Part shown: positions 63,226 through 64,000 of the stretch, one piece after another | Position numbering within the stretch: position 1 is the first letter of the stretch | Layout: every line of letters begins with the position of its first letter | Source: Paratinospora sagittata | Taxonomy: Eukaryota > Streptophyta > Magnoliopsida > Ranunculales > Menispermaceae | Assembly: GCA_035771175.1 (NCBI GenBank) | Contig: CM069600.1 | Span: 9,819,729 to 9,883,728, forward strand | Length of the DNA stretch: 64,000 nucleotides | Reading direction: 5' to 3' | Made by a program: the position numbers and the translations under genes | The notes under the pieces: generated by a model | What the model saw: the letters and a program-made list of their open reading frames with translations, nothing else | Told to the model about the DNA's origin: nothing | The model's database searches: none

Positions 63226-64000
63226 AAATTAAATAAATAAAAAATCACTAAGGAATACGTATTAAATAAAATGATTCAATGCAAAATAATATTATATTAT
63301 ATTATAATCGTGCCAAGGTGACAGTTGATTTGCACAAAGATGTCTATGATGTCCTAAAATGCATTGTGATCAAGTTATTGAGTGATTTCCTAGAACAATT
63401 TTGGTTTATAAGCCTCTTGGTAAACATGTTACAAATATACATATGCAAAGAAATTGAAGAATATCATTGCTTCATCTTTAGTGGATGTTCACTTGACCTA
63501 TAGTGTACTTTAGTGACCAAAGGGTCTCCATTCTCACGTGCTCACAAAACACATAAACATTTAAAAAGACAAGTAAAGAGAGGAGAAGAAAAAAGAAGAA
63601 AAGAGCGTATAATATTAAATTAAGTGAGTCTTCTAGATTTGAAACACTAGGATTATCTTACAATACAACATAGATACTTTGATAAACAAGACAACTTACA
63701 AATAACTGAAACTTCAAACTCTGATAAACATACAATATTGGAGAATATTTCTTACAAACTATCAATCACTCTTGGTTGCAACATACAAATGAAAGCTTAT
63801 TTATAAGCAAATACAGACACGGACTTAACACACATTCAAATCCACGGACTTCACGTAGCTTGGAATCCACGAACAGCTGGAAAGATAACCTTTTGAGCTG
63901 GATGGATAAGCTTTAGGGAAAGCAATCATAAAGCAAATGCACTATCTGTTCATAAAGCAAAGATGCTTTCAACTTTTCACTGTACAGGAACAGGAACTTG
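63226..64000. other. Right-edge sequence, nothing recognised
   Basis: The sequence is less AT-extreme after 63700 (CACGGACTTAACACACATTC, CCACGGACTTCACGTAGC) and could be the edge of an LTR or another element continuing outside the window. A CACGTG lies at 63536-63541. No reading frame or terminal repeat could be assigned. Confidence 0.3.

Overview
The window is plant nuclear DNA, most likely from a eudicot. It is AT-rich, its genes have many GT-AG introns, and it carries typical angiosperm transposons (hAT, Mutator-like, LINE L1, tRNA-derived SINEs, MITEs, LTR remnants). Its protein genes are a COPII coat subunit and two photorespiratory glycolate oxidases ending in a peroxisomal signal. The species cannot be read from the sequence alone.

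Layout. 1-3200 is a decayed hAT transposase with a SINE inserted. 3360-4080 holds a possible MITE, a second SINE and a (GT)n tract. 4080-5070 is a long inverted repeat just upstream of the first gene. 7199-34069 (+) is an apparently intact SEC24-type COPII gene. It has 24 coding exons spliced to 3279 nt (1092 residues plus stop), spread over 27 kb because its introns are packed with insertions: a LINE in the 5' UTR intron, MITEs beside two splice sites, a LINE with nested hAT elements in intron 8, and SINEs in introns 5 and 21. 34300-42500 is intergenic: a SINE, a hAT element enclosing a LINE fragment, a 1.26-kb foldback Mutator-like element, a copy of the glycolate oxidase upstream flank, a cluster of five CACGTG boxes and a LINE reverse-transcriptase relic.

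43111-47996 and 55263-60392 (both -) are tandem glycolate oxidase genes. Each has 11 coding exons spliced to exactly 1104 nt (367 residues plus stop) and ends in Ser-Arg-Leu. Copy A keeps every active-site residue I checked. Copy B keeps the frame and all splice sites but carries Tyr24Phe and Trp108Arg plus changes just after Asp157. Homology between the copies stops about 20 bp upstream of a TATA-like element, so copy B has a different upstream region, a CT-rich minisatellite on its sense strand. The same LTR-like insertion with the same 5-bp target duplication sits in intron 9 of both copies, so it predates the duplication.

Between the two copies (49700-54900) lie a 792-bp hAT element and a decayed Mutator-like region with a plant-mobile-domain pseudogene (+), an OTU-protease-like pseudogene (-), a degenerate minisatellite and a 160-bp tandem duplication. 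61400-64000 holds AT-rich repeats and no gene I recognise.

The genes do not form a pathway: SEC24 selects cargo at the endoplasmic reticulum, and glycolate oxidase acts in leaf peroxisomes. The most interesting biology is the copy B enzyme with a remodelled active site and new promoter. No wholly new system was identified.
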